Shown piece after piece: positions 34,494 through 47,284 of a stretch of DNA of 64,000 bases. Source of the DNA: Boswellia sacra (taxonomy: Eukaryota > Streptophyta > Magnoliopsida > Sapindales > Burseraceae); contig SNVD02009905.1 in the NCBI GenBank assembly GCA_013180625.2, positions 347,980 to 411,979 of the forward strand, in the 5' to 3' direction. Each line of letters opens with the position of its first letter. The stretch's first letter is position 1. The notes under the pieces were generated by a model. That model searched no databases, was not told the DNA's origin, and saw only the letters and a list, made by a program, of their open reading frames with translations. The position numbers and the translations under genes are program-made.

Positions 34494-34910
34494 ATCAATA
34501 TCATGTAGCAAATTTGGTCCGTTTTTTGACTAATAGAGCTCTAAAAAGTCGACCATACCCTTCACCTTTCTCACCCTTAATCTCAAACCTATTAAAAAAA
34601 AAAACCCCCCTCATTCTTCCATCCACACAAAATGTAAAAAAGCAATCGGCTTGGCAATGTTTCACTCTTGACTTGAGAAGCTAGTCTTCACTAATTCCAA
34701 AGAGCAATGGCTCACTTTTAGCACAATTACAAAGTAAAAAACTGAACGAAACAAGCAATAACCAACTCTAAACTCCAATTACTCCGTTTAATATAATGTT
34801 GTTATCAATCAAATAGCAACCTAATATGGAATTGTTATCAATAGCGACCCTCCTTGTTGACACTTTTGATTATCATGTTCATCTATATTTGTCCTCTGTC
34901 AGAGATCTGC
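34494..34910 (+). promoter_or_regulatory. Orphan copy of the ABCC upstream region
   Basis: Aligns with 11425-11510 and then 12140-12480 upstream of ABCC copy B; shared stretches include TTGACTTGAGAAGC, CAAGCARTAA, AACTCTAAACTCCA and GGAATTGTTATCA-like text. No ABCC coding sequence follows in this window. Homology stops near 34910 in the stretch matching 12470, about 490 bases before a start codon would be expected. It is the footprint of a further tandem unit. Confidence 0.7.
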
Positions 34911-37305
34911 CTTAAGAGTATGGATGTTTTTCTATAATATGTAAACATTCTTATTATAAATGAATAAAAGTTATTATTTATAAATTACCTAAGTATGATT
35001 GTATTCATGACTAAAGGTTCCAGCGCTTGTAGATTGACAAAGTTTTTGTATATATAAGATATATTTGAGATATAGTACTTTGTCACAACTCAAAACTAGT
35101 TCACAACTTATAAACAAAAGCTGGACACTTTGTTTGGATAAGGTTATAGTGTTGTTTATCCTCAATGGGAAAATAGTGAGTAGCAATTTGAAGTGGAGAC
35201 TTTAGGACAAAGACACTAGTGGATTAATAAATGCATTGAATATAGACCACATGGAATTACAAATTTTGGTGGAAATACCCTAACCAAATGTAAATTACCA
35301 CAACCAAGTATTAAAGGCATTCCTACCTTCATCCTGAGTGGGTAGTGTATCTCTAATATATAGGCTATGGTCTTTGACTAGAATAAAAAGTTAGATCTAA
35401 AAGAGTAAGATCAATACCTTGGCTAATTGGGATTTTAAAATATGTATGCTAGTAGACACTATACCATAGCTATGGAATTCGTGACTCTGAAAGGATTACA
35501 GAATATCATCTTGATGGTTGTACAAGGTTTTATTTGAGAGAATATTGGTCGAGTATTTAATGAAAATGGTTCGTTAAACTAAGATTTATTTTAATAAATA
35601 TCAACTCATTTAAATGGTGTAAAACTGGTATCAAGGGCTCAAAATGTAATTGGAAGGGTAATACTGTAAATCATACCTAACTTCAATTATTGTTATTCCA
35701 TAAATGCTAGTTATGTAAACATGATGCTCAATGGATAGGGCTTCGAGAAATAATTTAATCAGATTAAATTATTAAGCTTTCTGTAAAAAGTATTTAATTC
35801 AAAAGTGTAGCTTTAGACCTATAGTAGAATGGATCAAAGTTAATAGCTGGGACCAACTACAGTTATAAGATAACAAGGTATTGGATCAAACTTATTAGAG
35901 CTTGTAATTAAATATGTCCATCAAGGTCCTATGGGTAACTGACATAAATTATCTAAACAAGATTAGACTTGAGAAATTTATTATTTAATTTAATTAGGTT
36001 TATTAAAGAATAAAACCCAGGTATTAAATTAAATATATTTGACTAGTAAATGGCTTATTATTTAATTAATTTGATTAATTAAATAATAGAATATTTAGGC
36101 CAATTTAATTAATTGAATTAATAGGCTTATACTTAATGTGATTAATTAAAAGCCTACACAATATTGGTTTGGACCTAATTAAGTGTTAAAAGCTCAATTA
36201 AAAACTTAATGAGATTAAGTTCTTATACAACTAGGACTACTAGTTCTAGAAGCCCAAAAAATTAGTTAGATTAAACCTAGTAGGATTAAGTTTACTAGTC
36301 AAAATTTGAAAGTGATTAACAGAGACATAAAAAGATAATTAGGTTAACAGTGTGAGAGTTGAAATGAACAAGGAATAAGTTGTGACTATACACCGATACC
36401 GTTCATGCAATTACTATTCATAAGTTACTGCCCACAAAGTACTGTTCATCATCATTGTTCAAGGAGTACTATTCAAATAGTTACTGTTCACATGACACTA
36501 TTCACAGACCACTGTTCATCCTTCATTGTTTCCCGATCACTATTTATCTGACATAGTCCAATGATTTTAAGATGCCCACACGTCTCATTCAAGCAGTTTT
36601 TAGACATACCTAGGAACTAAAATGGTGAGAAAGCACAACAAAAATTTTTAAGCCTGTGCTTATAGGATCTTGGTCCTAAAGGCTATTCCGTAGTCTTGAA
36701 GAGTTCAGATTTAGCACTGGATTCCTACATCCTCTCCCTACATTCTTTCTTCTTGCTTGGTTAGGTGAGAGACAACCATTTTAGGCTTGGGAATTTGGAC
36801 TTCTTTCTATTCGAGAGTCATCTTTATATAATTAATCGCATAATTAATTGCGGCCTCAAAGTCTAAGGCCATGTTTGGGAGCAGGACTATACGCAAGCAC
36901 TAGACTACTTTAAAAAAATTTGGCCCGATCCTTGTGTTCGGCTTGTTTTTAGAGAGAGGGGCCAAGACTAGCATTTAGTCCCATACCCCCTTTAGTCCCA
37001 ATTTTCTGGGACTCTAGAGACTTATGGGAGAGATGGGTCTCTAAAACCCAGGCTTAGGACAACCTCCCTTTTATTTTTTTCTTTTTTCTTTTTTTTAAAT
37101 AAATAATAAGTATTACTAAATAAATATTAAAATACAACAAATTGTTATATTATCATATTATAAATAATATATTAAATAGTTTATATTTAAATATAATATT
37201 ATTTTTATGATTAAAATTAATAAAAGTAATAATATAATAGTAAATAATAACCAAAATATTATTATATAAATATTAAAATAGAATATATAATATTATCAAT
37301 ATTTT
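34911..37305. other. AT-rich non-coding stretch, likely old LTR debris
   Basis: No gene is seen. It contains a cluster of ACTGTTCA-like octamers (36396-36545), an AATTAATT-rich part (35960-36230) and a very AT-rich tail (37070-37300). A GGCCATGTTTGGG motif at 36869 resembles the ends of some DNA transposons, but I find no matching second end. Confidence 0.5.
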
Positions 37306-38143
37306 TGGTGTCAACGTGCATGTGCCATGCATATGATATTTTATCCAACTTGTGATAAAACAAGAATATTATATTGTTCCTTATTTTACTGTTTCTAGAA
37401 ATATATTTTAGGAAGTATTTGATTTATAATCAATATCTTCTTAGATCAGGACATTATTTAATGTATCCTAGTTAACAAAGGAGAATATCTATTTGTGTCC
37501 TAATTCCTTTAAGAGCTAATTATATCACTTCCTATTATATTTATCTTTATCCTAATGTGAATTTTATTAGGATTTTTACAAGAATCTAAGGAGATTTCGT
37601 TCAGACTTCCCACTATATATGTTTTTATGTTTACATAACATATAGTAAGTTGGTTGTGTGAGTTTAATGTCACGGCATTCCAGAATTGAAAGGAGAACTT
37701 CAACGCAGATTGGAATGCTTCTTTGTTTTAATTTTATGAGTATTTTATTCATGTATGAGAGATTGTAATCGTACATGAATTGTTGATTAGGTCTGTGTGA
37801 GTTAGTAGACACTTAAGAGAACTTGCGAGTTAAGTGTTTATGTAATTCAGTGTCAGTACTTAAAAGTGTGTTGTTAAGTTATCTGTGACAGAGAGTGAGC
37901 AGTGTCACTAGAGTTTAAAATCTTGACAGGATTTTGTTTTACAAAGATTAAGTCAGTGTATGAGAGTGAGTCAGCACTGTAGACGATCCTAGAAATTGTA
38001 CAAACAAGAACTTAGTGAATTGCAACTCTATAGCTGTCCATGGATATAGGTTTTATAACCAAACCACATAAAATCCTCTTGTGCCGATTTACATTACAGT
38101 TTACTGTTATAATTCTTATAACTGCATACTTTCAGAACTTACA
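37306..38143 (+). repeat. 5' LTR of the SIRE-type element
   Basis: The right end, CTTACA at 38143, is fixed by the primer site that follows. The left end is a guess at TGGTGTCAACGTGC (37306), since there is no second LTR for comparison. Confidence 0.5.
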
Positions 38144-38145
38144 AT

Positions 38146-38157
38146 TGGTATCAGAGC
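38146..38157 (+). other. Primer binding site for initiator tRNA-Met
   Basis: TGGTATCAGAGC, complementary to the 3' end of plant initiator tRNA-Met, lies two bases after the LTR. This is the usual first-strand primer site of copia elements. Confidence 0.9.
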
Positions 38158-38203
38158 AGGTTTACTGCTAGACAAGTGAAGAAAACGATCACGTTGATCT
38201 GGA

Positions 38204-39733
38204 ATGATGGAGTTTATTCGCAATAGAGGATCTGGAAGACAACCACATATTCTTGATGATAGTAATTATCCATACTGGAAGGTAAGAATGATGATGTATA
38301 TCAAATCTCTTGATGACAGGGCATGGACCAGTGTACTTAAAGGATGGACACCGCCAACAAAGTTGAATGCTTGTGGTAATGCTGAACCCAAATCTGAGGA
38401 GGAATGGACTGATGAAGAGTACAAACATTCAAGCTGGAACTCAAAGGCTCTTAATGCGATTTTTGCTGCAGTGGACATAAACAATTTCGGATAGATTTCA
38501 AGATGCAAAGTGGCCAAAGAAGCTTGAGACATACTTGAGGTAAAACATGAAGGTACCGCATCTGTTAAAAGATCTAAATTGATGAAACTGAATTCTCAAT
38601 TTGAAAATTTGATGATGCATGAAGATGAGTCAATTTCTGAGTTTTACTCTAAGATATGTCATATCACAAATTCTGTATACATGCTTGAAAAAACTTTCAC
38701 TGATACAGAAATTGTTAGCAAAATAATTAGGTCTGTTCCAGATAAATTTCAACCTAAAATTTCAGCCATTGAGGAAGTTAAGAACACTGATGAAATGAGG
38801 GCTGATAAACTTATTGGCATTCTCCAAAACTTTGAAATTAATCAGAGTACTAGAAAACAAAAAGGAAAAAGCATTGCATTTAATGTAAAAACTGAAAAAT
38901 CTGATGATGAAAGTAATGATGAACTTGATGAAACTGATTCTAAACAGATTGTTTTTCTAACGAAAAATTATGTCAAGTTCATGAAAAGGAATTTCAGGAA
39001 AAAGAATCAAGGAAAGCCATCAAACTCAAATGCAGACAAGTTTAGGAAATTCAACAAGGAGAATGACAAGAAGAAATTGAAGCAAGCTGATAAGAAAGGA
39101 CAGATTCAGTGTTATGAATGTTCTGGTTATGGGTATATTCAGTCTGAATGTGCTAATCTCAAAAAGAAGAACAAAGGCTTGACAGCTACCTGAAATGATG
39201 AATCAGAATCTGATTCGGATGATCAAAAATGCATGAATAATTTTGTTGCACTCACAGCATCAGCGGTTGATAAAGGAAAAGTTGTTATGACTGACATAAC
39301 AGAACACTGCAGAACCAATGTTGATCATTCAGATGAAGAAGAAGGTCCAGAATACTATAAAGAGTTGCAGAAGACTTATAATGCACTCTATGGTGAATGG
39401 CTGAATCAGAAGGAAGAAATCAAAACCTTGAGGAAGGAGATTGAAGTTCTGAAATATGAAAAATCTTATGCTGAAAACCGTATCACAGAACTGGAGATTG
39501 TTTTGACAGACAAAATAGCACATATTGAGAAAATCACAACAGAACTGATTGAGAGCAAAAGATGTGTTGATCAACTAAGAATTGGGTCATCCAAACTTGA
39601 TCAGGTGTTGAGTCTTGCAAGGGAAAATGCCAACAAACATGGATTGGGATACACGAAAGGTAATTTTGCATCTTCATCAAAAATAGTGTTTGTAAAAGCC
39701 TCAAGATCAGTAAAAATTCTGAACATAACTTAA
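38204..39733 (+). pseudogene. SIRE-type copia gag, interrupted
   Basis: Gag in three open pieces (38204-38494, 38579-39193, 39233-39733) split by a frame break near 38494-38579 and a TGA at 39191. The first piece has the N-terminal gag signature PYWKVRMMMYI; the second a gag domain ending in a Lys-rich part and a zinc knuckle CYECSGYGYIQSEC in which the His is replaced by Tyr; the third a long charged helix (39350-39600) typical of SIRE gag coiled coils. A second knuckle at 39830-39875 has a Tyr in place of its second Cys. The defects make a working nucleocapsid unlikely. Confidence 0.8.
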
Positions 39734-39879
39734 TAAGGTCAAGTTCTAGTTCAAAAAGCGATGAAACATTTGTTTCTCCTCTGAGTTCTTTCAAATCCAG
39801 TCCTGAAAAGGTAAGAAAATTCTTTCCAACTTGTTATTTTTATGGTAAAAAGGGACATATTAGGCCTAGATGCTTTAAA

Positions 39880-42800
39880 TTGTTGAATCTTTTGCATAAA
39901 AGATCAAAACAGTTCAAACTGTTATTAAAGTCACAACTGCAGTGGGTTAAGAAAGAGAAGACAATATGCAATGTTGCTCTTACTGCTCTTAAACAATCTT
40001 CTAACGATTTGTGGTATTTTGACAGTGGCTGTTCCAGGCCTATGACTGAAAATAAACAGTTTTTAAAAAATTTTAAAGCATGCAGGGAAGGAAATGTCAC
40101 TTATGGAGATGGAGCAAAGAATAAGATCATTGGCAAAGGCACTTTAAATGTCAAAGGCCTACTCAAATTCCAAAATGTCGTGCTAGTTGAAGGTTTAAAA
40201 GCTAATCTAATCAGTATTAGTAAGATATGTGATGACAAATATATTGTTAATTTCACACAAATAGTCTTAGATAACTTTGGTAAATGCATTTTAGAAGGAA
40301 ATAGATCTTCGAATAATTGCTATTTGATAAAAATTGCATTTAAAGCTAAGATTTCAAATTTGGAATTGTGGCATCAAAAATTAGGTCACCTAAATTGCAA
40401 AAACTTGGTTAGATTGACTAAGTTAGGTGCTGTAGAAGGAGTTTCTAAATTTGATGACAACGTAAATGAAATTTGTGGACCATGTCAAATGGGAAAACAA
40501 ATTAGAAGTTCACACAAATCCAATCCACATCTTAGCACATCCAAGATACTTGATTTGCTTCAAATGGATCTTAAGGGTCCTACGCAAATTAAAAGCATTA
40601 CAGGTAAGAGATACATATTTGTTTGTGTAGATGATTTTTCTAGATATACTTGGGTTGATTTCATTAAAGAAAAATCTGACACTTTTGAAGTTTTCAGGAA
40701 TCTTTATGCTAAGCTTGAAAATGAGCAAAACAGAAACATTGGCAAGATAGTGAGAATAAGAAGTGATCATGGTAAGGAGTTTGAAAATGTTAGCTATGCT
40801 AATTTTTGTAAATATCATGGTATTGATCATGAATTTTCAACTCCCAAAACCCCTAAACAAAATGGCATTGTGGAAAGGAAGAATAGAACTCTTCAAGAGA
40901 TGGCTAGAGTGATGATCAATAGCCAAAAGTTGACCAAAAGGTTATGGGCTGAAGTAATAAGCATTGCTTGTTACATTTCAAATTGAGTTTTTCTAAGACC
41001 TGACACTAACCAGACACCTTATGAAATTTTGAAAGGTAGAAAACCAAATTTGAAATATTTTCATGTTTTTGGATGCAGGTGCTACATCTTAAATGACAGA
41101 GTGTTGTTAGAAAAATTAGATCCATAAAGTGATGAAGGAGTTTTTGTGGGATATGCACAAAACAGCAAAGCATTTCGGGTTTACAATCTTCGAACTGAGT
41201 TAGTCATGGAATCTGCAAATGTAGTCTTTGATGATCTGGATGATTATGCAGAATACTCACAAGAGGAAAACATAACCAGCTTTACAGAAGATACAAAAAA
41301 ATCAGATTCAGACAGCAATAGTAATAAAGATGACTCTGTTATGAAAGAGGAAACAACTGCTGTTACGTCAGACACAATAATGAAAACTGACAACTCAGAT
41401 CTGAATAAAAACTCAATCAGTAATGAAGATGAAAGGAAAGATCCACCCACTTAGATTCAGAAGGCACATCCAACCAGCTCTATCATTGGAATAGCAGATG
41501 GCATGATGAAAACCAGGAGCAAGGTAAGAAATCAGGTAAGGTTTGCATGTTATGTTTCATTAGTTGAACCAAAAAATGTGAAAGGAGCTTTAAAAGAAGA
41601 TGTTTGGATTCAGACAATGCAAGATGAACTCAATCAGTTTAAAATAAATGAAGTATGGGAATTAGTTCCTAGGCCAAAAAATGCAAATGTCATTGGAACT
41701 AAATGGATATTCAAGAATAATACTGATGAAAGTGTTCAAGTAGTAAGGAATAAGGCTAGGCTAGTAGCACAAGGTTACACTCAAGTAGAAGGCATAGACT
41801 TTGATGAAACCTTTGCACTAGTAGCTAGACTTGAATCAATCAGATTACTGCTTGCAATTGCTTGTTTGCTTGATTTTAAATTGTACCAAATGGATGTTAA
41901 AACAACATTTTTAAATGGCTATCTCAATGAAGAAGTATTTGTTGAACAGCCTTTTGAAGATCCTAAACATCTTGATTTTGTGTACAGATTGCATAAAGCT
42001 TTGTATGGATTGAAACAAGCTCCTAGAGCTTGGTATGAAAGGTTGACAAATTTTTTGATCAACAGAGGTTATAAAAGAGGAAGCAGTGATAAAACCTTGT
42101 TTATCAAACATGCATCTAACGATTTTATTGTTGCTCAAATATATGTTGATGACATTGTTTTCAGATCAACTAACAAAAGTAAAACCAATGAGTTTGTTAA
42201 CTTGATGCAGGAATAGTTTGAGATGAGCATGGTAGGAGAATTAAATTTCTTTCTTGGATTACAGGTTAAGCAAATGAATGATTGGATATTCATATCTCAA
42301 TCGAAATATGCTAAAAATCTTGTAAAGAAATTTGGGCTTGAGAATGCAAAACCAATGAAAACTCCTATCAATACTAACCTTAAACTTTCAAAAGACAATG
42401 CAGGAAAAGATAATGATACAAGTTTGTACAGAAGCATTATTAGCAGCCTGTTATACCTCACAACAAGTAGACCAGAATTATGCTTTAGTGTAGGATTTTG
42501 TGCAAGATTTCAAGCAAATCCCAAAGAATCACATCTGGCAGCTGCTAAGAGAATCATCAGGTATGTACCCATGATTATGATATATGATTTAATGATGTTG
42601 ATTGGGCAGGAAATACATGTGACAGAAAAAGCACATCAGGAGGGTGTTTTTATCTTGGTTTCTTGGCACAGCAAAAAACAGAATTCTATTTCTTTGTCTA
42701 CTGCTGAAGTTGAGTACATAGCAGCAGGAAGTTGTTGCACACAACTACTGTGGATGAAGTAAATGTTGAGTGATTATGGTATTGAACAAAAATCTATAAC

Positions 42801-43038
42801 TGTGTTTTGTGATAATAATAGTACTATAAATATTTTCAAAAATTCTGTTCAGCATTCTAGAACAAAACACATTAACTTAAGATACTATTTTATAGGGGAA
42901 CTTGTAGAGTCTAAGGTGATACACATTGAACACATCTCCACTGATAAACAATTGGCTGACTTGTTCACTAAGGTATTAGATACAACAAGATTTAAGAATC
43001 TAAGAAAGGCCTTAGGCATCTGTCAGTTATCTGAATAA
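39880..43038 (+). pseudogene. SIRE-type copia pol, interrupted
   Basis: The protease motif is WYFDSGCSRPMT (usual SRHMT, so His is Pro). Then come the pre-integrase HHCC text (LWHQKLGHLN ... CGPCQMGKQ), the integrase core (DDFSRYTWV, RSDHGKEFEN, ERKNRTLQEMAR), RT (41503-42216; [41 protein letters not shown] near 42145) and RNase H (42223-43038, ending ADLFTKVL). Stops at 40984, 41125, 42214 and 42760 split the frame into five large pieces. Protein-like sequence is otherwise well kept, so decay is fairly recent. Confidence 0.85.
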
Positions 43039-43060
43039 ACATTGCTTCCTGTTATGTTAA

Positions 43061-44471
43061 TGATAAGTGTCTATTTATATATCATTTTCATATCAATTTG
43101 TCCATGTTTCTTTGCTATATTCCTTGGTATTTTTATGTTTTTGTGTGGTTTTGATGTTTGTAGGAGTTTTGGAGCAAATTGCACAAAAATGGAGTAAAAC
43201 CCTTCATTTTCACCTCTGCTAGTCAACCATCTTCTCGGATTTAATTTTATTGATATACAATGAACCCGATGACATATCATATACCGTTGAAAAGCTCTCG
43301 AAGTCTACTTTTTGGAGAAATTTATGGTTTATGAATCCATGTAGTGTACCGAAAGTTGTAATCAAAACAGTGTGAGAAGTGTAGAAATGTAATTCCACAC
43401 ATCACTGTAGCATGTATAATACGGGACACTGTAGCACGTTACTGTAGCAGAGTATTTAAACACATTTAGGGTTTTATTTTGATAACTTGAAGAGGGGAGA
43501 ACGTGGTGGAGGCTGCAGCTCTGGAATTCTTTCATCTCCTGGAGTTCTTGAAGGAGAAAGGAAGCTTGGAAAGAGGAAGAACTACAATCCAAAGAGAATT
43601 ACATCAAATTTGCTAAGTTTTTCCCTTCCCTTTTCATTTTCTGTAATGTCTCCATGTTGTATTGTATTTACCACGTTCTTAAACATGTGTAACTGAATCT
43701 GTATTGGTTGAGAGTGATTTCAAAGCCCCTGATATGGTTTTTGTAAGTTGATTGTGTAAGGAATAGTTATCCAAATCTCTAATTGAAGTTGCTTGTATTC
43801 TCCCATATTTAATGCTTATGATTGCTTGCTGATTGTATTTGCGTGGCCAACTGAATATAATCTGGTTGTGATTTATTGCTAGACTAGAAATCTTGATCCG
43901 TAATTGTCTTGAATTTCTAATCATTAGTAGCAAAATCGTGATCAGAGATTACAATTGGAGAATATAACCTAAGTTAAATAATCCGAGCTTGTGTGTTTAT
44001 TGCTTAGATCAACCTATCTTTCTTATCATAATGCATCCATTGAATTACACTCAGAGAGCTTGTTCTAGGTTGTTTAATGGATAGAGATTAAATAAAGAGC
44101 TTGTTTTATTTAACAACAAAGTAAGGAAAGATTGGGGTAATAGAGCTTGATATTATCTACGGTTGATAACTTCAATGCTGTAATTAGATGACAATTCTAC
44201 AATTAATTCGCAAATCCATATCTTGTGGTAGAGAAGGATCCCTTAACCAGCTTTCTCCCATTGATTTTTCATTCAAATTTACTTTCTGTTTTGTAATTCT
44301 TTACTTGCATTCTTATTTCATTTAGTAAAGCATTCAACAAAAATCCCCCCTGTTTAGTTTATTGTTGCTGGAAATAACAAATTCAATTAGAATCAATCCT
44401 CGTGGGAACGATATCTTACTTACACTTTATTACTTGTGCGACTAGTATACTTGCTAGTTTCGAACGCATCA
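43061..44471 (+). repeat. Athila-type LTR 1 (5' LTR)
   Basis: Starts TGATAAGTGTCTATTTATAT, ends GAACGCATCA. Contains three ACTGTAGCA repeats (43403-43450) just upstream of a TATA-like GAGTATTTAAAC, a likely promoter. It aligns along its length with 51541-52965 and 58541-59947. By eye it is closer to the latter, for example in CTTCTCGGATTTAATT and GTATAATACGGGACACTGTAGCA, both shared with LTR 3 and changed in LTR 2. Confidence 0.92.
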
Positions 44472-44477
44472 AGTTTT

Positions 44478-44495
44478 TGGCGCCGTTGCCGGGGA
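44478..44495 (+). other. Primer binding site for tRNA-Asp (element 1)
   Basis: TGGCGCCGTTGCCGGGGA is the reverse complement of the 3' end of plant tRNA-Asp including its CCA. This primer is characteristic of the Athila/Calypso group of Ty3/gypsy elements. Confidence 0.93.
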
Positions 44496-44576
44496 TTGAT
44501 TTTCTAATCAATTTGTTATTCTGTTTTACTACTGATTCTTGATTGTTATTTCCTGATTGTTTGTGTTTAGGCTTTT

Positions 44577-46165
44577 ATGTCCGAGGGAGAAGCGGATCAG
44601 CGACTTAAGAGAATTAAGGAGTTTCTCCAATCCTCAAATTTAAGGCTAAATCGGTCAATTTCAACTCCACCTCCAGAATTTGACCTTGCACGACATACTT
44701 CCCTCCCATCTTCTCGCAGTTCAATCAAATCTGAATCGGAAGTAATGGCAATGGAAAACGATCAGCTCTTAAGGAGTTAGCGGCACCAATTATCGATTAA
44801 CAACCGCTGTGAATAAATACCAATCTTGAGGTAGAATTGAGCTTAAATCTTGGATTAATTTCGTCTCTTGCCACATTCATGGTTTTGCAGGAGAGGATCC
44901 TATCAAATACCTCAGAGATTTCATGTGGTATATGCTAAGTATGAAGCCAAATGGCGTGTCTGAGGAGCAAATAAAATTGAGAGCTTTTCCATTCTCATTA
45001 GCAGATCGCGAAAGGATTGGTATACTAGCCCATCGGGTACCATTACCACGTGGAATGAGATAAGTAAACTCTTTTTAGAGAAATACTTTCCCACTTCGAA
45101 AGTTATAAACATTAAAAAGATATTAGTGGCATTCAACAACACAATGGAGAATCACTTCATGAATATTGGGAGAGATTTAGAAGGTTATGTGCTAGCTGTC
45201 CAAACCATCAAATTAGTGATGGACTCCTAATTCACTATTTCTATGAGGGTCTACTACCAATGGAAAGGAGTATCATTGATGCTGCTAGTGGTGGAGCACT
45301 GGTTAATAAAACACCGAATGTAGCAAGACGTTTGATTAGCGACATGGCAGCAAACTCCCAACAATTCAGACGGCCATTTGAGCCACAACTACAAGGAGAG
45401 TAAATGAGGTAAGTACCCCGAACATTGAACAACAACTTTCTGAGCTTACCTCTCTTGTAAAAAAAAAATGGCTGTAGGACATATGCATCAATCTTATGTA
45501 TGTGGAGTATATTCTACCACGGAGCATCCAACCAACATGTGTCCAACTTTGCAAGAAGGAGATACGGAACAAGCCAATGCCATGGGTGGATTTCTAGGAC
45601 AACCAAGCCAAAGTTACAGTAATCATCAACCAATCACTCCAAATGCCATACAAAATCAGCCACCAGGTTTCAATCAATCAAGAGTGCAGCAATCATTTCA
45701 AATGGAACCACAACCAGCACCACAACTAGCTCCACAAAACTCAAGTATGGATCTCCAGGACATTGTTAAAGTACTTGCTACTAACACAATGCAATTTCAG
45801 CAGGAAACTAGGGCAAGTATCCAAAACCTGGAAATCAAATGGGACAATTGGCTACTAACATGAGCAAATTCGAGAGCAAGAGCTTAGAAAAATTACCTTC
45901 TCAGACAGTGATCAATCCAAGAGAGAATGCTAGTGCAATCACTTTGAGAAGTGGAAAGCAATTACAAGTTCCACAAAAAAGGTCACAAACTAATGAAGGG
46001 GATGACACCACTTCCACCATGAACAAAACATCATCTTCTAAGGTAGACCTTAAAACTCAAATTCCTTCATATGTTACTCCTCCACCTTTTCTAGCAGATT
46101 TGCAAAATCAAAGAAGGAGGAACAAGAACAGGAAATCCTGGAAACTTTTCGCAAGATCGAGGTAA
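44577..46165 (+). pseudogene. Athila-type gag, broken (element 1)
   Basis: Starts MSEGEADQRLKR at 44577 and is stopped at 44778; the gag domain continues in other frames (EYWERFRRLCASCPN, YEGLLPMERSIIDAASGG near 45230-45300), then the Pro/Gln-rich part 45468-45863 and ITLRSGKQLQVPQKR (45940-45985). At least four frame breaks or stops are present, so no full Gag can be made. Confidence 0.8.
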
Positions 46166-47284
46166 ATATACCACTTCTGGATGCTATAAAGCAAGTACCT
46201 CGTTATGCAAAATTTCTCAAGGAGTTATGCACCAACAAGAGAAAGTTGAAGGGAAATGAGAAAGTAAGCGTTGGGGAAAATGTTTCAGCTGTACTACAAA
46301 GAAAAATTCCTCCGAAATGCAAAGATCCAGGTACGTTCACCTTCCATGCACCATTGGTTTAGAACCAAGTTTGAAAGAGCTTATGTTAGATTTAGAAGCC
46401 ATCTATAATATCATGCATATTCTATTTATGCTTCATTAAATCTTGGACCTCTTGCGGAAACTGGTATTACCATTCAACTTGCTGATCGTTCTAAAGCATA
46501 TCCCAAGGGAGTTGTGGAAGATGTGCTTGTGCAGGTAAATCAATTGGTTTTCCCAGCAGACTTCTATGTTCTTGAAATGGAGGATGAGACATCTCTTAAT
46601 CCAACACCAATTCTTTTGGGAGACCATTCTTGAAAACTGCTCGAACTAAGATTGATGTTCATGATGGCACTCTCACCATGGAATTCGATGGCGAGGTGAT
46701 TCGTTTCAATATTTTGGAGACAATGAGGTACCCTAGTGACTTGCATTCTGTTTTTGCAGTTGATGTTATTGATTCTTTGCCACAACAACATTTTGAGTTA
46801 ACTCACAAGGATGGATTGGAAGTGGTTTTAGTGAGCACATAGGGACAGAAAATTACAAGGAATCAAGAAGGTTGATACAAGTGTCCAAAGAAATGGAGGA
46901 AGCTGTGGCAAGCTTAGATGAGACAATAGCTATAAACCATAAATAGGTATGATGTTTCGTGCAATTCAATTTCCTTTAATCTAATGTGAAACTTCTGCCT
47001 CTATGATGAATGAAAGCCCTCCCTACCTTCGGAGATTAAGGCCTCTTCCAGATCATTTGAAGCATGGATTCTTGGATAAGAATAATCCTTTGCCAGTTAA
47101 AATAGAAATGGGCCTTGCACCACTACAAGAAGAGAACTCGTCCGAGTACTTAGAGATCACAAAACAGCTATTGGGTGGACGATTGTTGACATCCAAGGCC
47201 CAGCCATATGCATGGACCGTATGTTGTTGGAAAAAGGATCCCAGCCCACTAGAGAAGCACAGCGAAGATTGGACCCTGCCATGA
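46138..47284 (+). pseudogene. Athila-type protease and truncated RT (element 1)
   Basis: FRKIEVNIPLLDAIKQVPRY leads into the protease. Its active site, DLGASINVMP in element 2, is here decayed to DLEAIYNIM near 46390-46415. The part between protease and RT follows (46630-46842, 47003-47284). The frame reaches only the start of RT and ends at 47280, where the match with element 2 (62040) is lost. Confidence 0.75.

Larger units (their letters stand above)
37306..43060 (+). mobile_element. SIRE-type Ty1/copia retrotransposon lacking its 3' end
   Basis: 5' LTR (about 37306-38143), a tRNA-iMet primer site, a long gag with coiled coil, then protease, integrase, RT and RNase H in one polyprotein order. 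The RNase H frame ends at 43038 and an unrelated LTR begins at 43061, so the element's 3' region and 3' LTR are absent from this side; I do not find them beyond 52965 either. Gag and pol are split by several stops. The wording of gag (NYPYWKVRM, AWTSVLKGW) and integrase is that of the SIRE/Maximus lineage. Confidence 0.85.

Noticed and set aside
34911..36868. A further LTR beginning TGTCAGAGATC after the orphan ABCC promoter
   Set aside because: No second border, target duplication or primer site could be shown.
36869..36900. GGCCATGTTTGGG as the end of a MITE or hAT-like transposon
   Set aside because: No matching inverted end or target duplication could be found nearby.
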